Shown here in pieces: positions 63,641 to 64,000 of a stretch of 64,000 bases of DNA. The number at the start of each line of letters is the position of its first letter. Position 1 is the first letter of the stretch. The notes beneath the pieces were generated by a model. The model was given only the letters and a program-made list of their open reading frames with translations. It was not told the DNA's origin and ran no database searches. The stretch spans positions 186,001 to 250,000 of the forward strand of contig NZ_CABVIR010000004.1 of NCBI RefSeq assembly GCF_902498065.1. The letters are read 5' to 3'. The translations under genes and the position numbers were made by a program. Origin of the DNA: Pseudomonas fluorescens. Its GTDB lineage: Bacteria > Pseudomonadota > Gammaproteobacteria > Pseudomonadales > Pseudomonadaceae.

Positions 63641-64000
63641 TTAGACCACTTCCAACCGAATCTTGTGCTGACTCAACAATTGCGCCAGCGCCGGCACAGG
63701 CTGCTGATCGGTCACCAGGCAGTCGATCAAGCTGATCGGCCCCAGGCGAATCATGGCGTTGCGCCCGAATTTGCTGGAGTCCGCCGCCAGAATCACCTTC
63801 CGCGCATTGGCGATGATCGCCTGCGACACCCGCACTTCCTGATAATCGAAGTCCAGCAGGCTGCCGTCTTCATCAATACCGCTGATGCCGACGAGGGCGA
63901 AGTCGACCTTGAACTGGTTAATGAAGTCGACACTGGCCTGACCGACTACGCCACCGTCGCGCCGCACATTGCCGCCCGTCAGCAGAACGTCGAAGTCGTC
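63641..64000 (-). CDS. glpR: DeoR-type glycerol-3-phosphate regulon repressor, C-terminal part
   Basis: The last 119 codons are in the window; the gene runs off the right edge. The visible part [21 protein letters not shown], then [30 protein letters not shown] and [21 protein letters not shown], is the ligand-binding C-terminal domain of DeoR-family regulators. [11 protein letters not shown] plus the glpD neighbour fit GlpR. A GTG at 63967 is internal, not a start. Represses glp genes until glycerol-3-phosphate binds. Confidence 0.92.
   Translation of the reverse strand, partial: DDFDVLLTGGNVRRDGGVVGQASVDFINQFKVDFALVGISGIDEDGSLLDFDYQEVRVSQAIIANARKVILAADSSKFGRNAMIRLGPISLIDCLVTDQQPVPALAQLLSQHKIRLEVV

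Overview
This window looks like a chromosomal segment of a Pseudomonas from the P. fluorescens group. The evidence is gene content and neighbourhood (mltF|purL, gcd next to an OprB-type porin, metR|metE, aatJQMP-aauSR, glpD-glpR), high G+C coding sequence, and about a dozen intergenic REP/REPIN repeats of the fluorescent-Pseudomonas types (cores like GTGGGAGCGAGCTTGCTCGCGA shortened, GTGGGAGCTGGCTTGCCAGC, GTGGGAGCGGGCTTGCCCGC). No rRNA, tRNA, CRISPR array, transposase, integrase or phage gene was recognised by eye.

Layout. 0-12 kb is core: truncated mltF, purL, a small NIF3-C-terminal-like protein, membrane glucose dehydrogenase gcd with its porin oprB, two small genes, and a YqjI/YqjH-like metal-responsive regulator plus ferric-siderophore reductase pair with a perfect palindrome at the promoter. 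12.0-24.7 kb looks like an accessory host-interaction block. An AT-rich 460-bp region leads into a six-gene CS1/alpha-type chaperone-usher fimbrial operon that carries two pilins and two tip adhesins. Convergent to it is a 1691-residue leucine-rich-repeat protein with a NEL-type E3 ubiquitin ligase domain. 24.7-37.1 kb holds a divergent class A penicillin-binding protein, a triple REPIN, an amino-acid permease, an OpgC-like acyltransferase, a small monooxygenase, an FMN glutamate-synthase-like enzyme, and a LuxR regulator / nitrilase-family amidase / PuuP-like transporter group.

37.1-47.2 kb is the most unusual regulatory locus. It is a tightly coupled five-gene operon: two response regulators with GGDEF and EAL domains, a di-haem cytochrome c peroxidase, a membrane histidine kinase, and a receiver-histidine kinase hybrid. 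Divergent to it lies a receiver-HD-GYP protein whose HD dyad is replaced. Three of the receivers share an expanded form with a DDTxSIHxDF signature. I read this as a branched phosphorelay that links a periplasmic redox enzyme or signal to cyclic-di-GMP. That function is inference.

47.2-64 kb returns to metabolism: NUDIX hydrolase, LysE exporter, GNAT acetyltransferase, metR|metE, an exported alpha/beta hydrolase, a DsbA/FrnE-like protein, glpM, and the acidic amino-acid uptake system aatJQMP with its two-component system aauSR. The aat promoter region has all the parts expected of sigma-54 control: a near-consensus -24/-12 element, an IHF-like site and two AauR-type palindromes. The window ends with glpD, a perfect GlpR-type palindrome, and truncated glpR.
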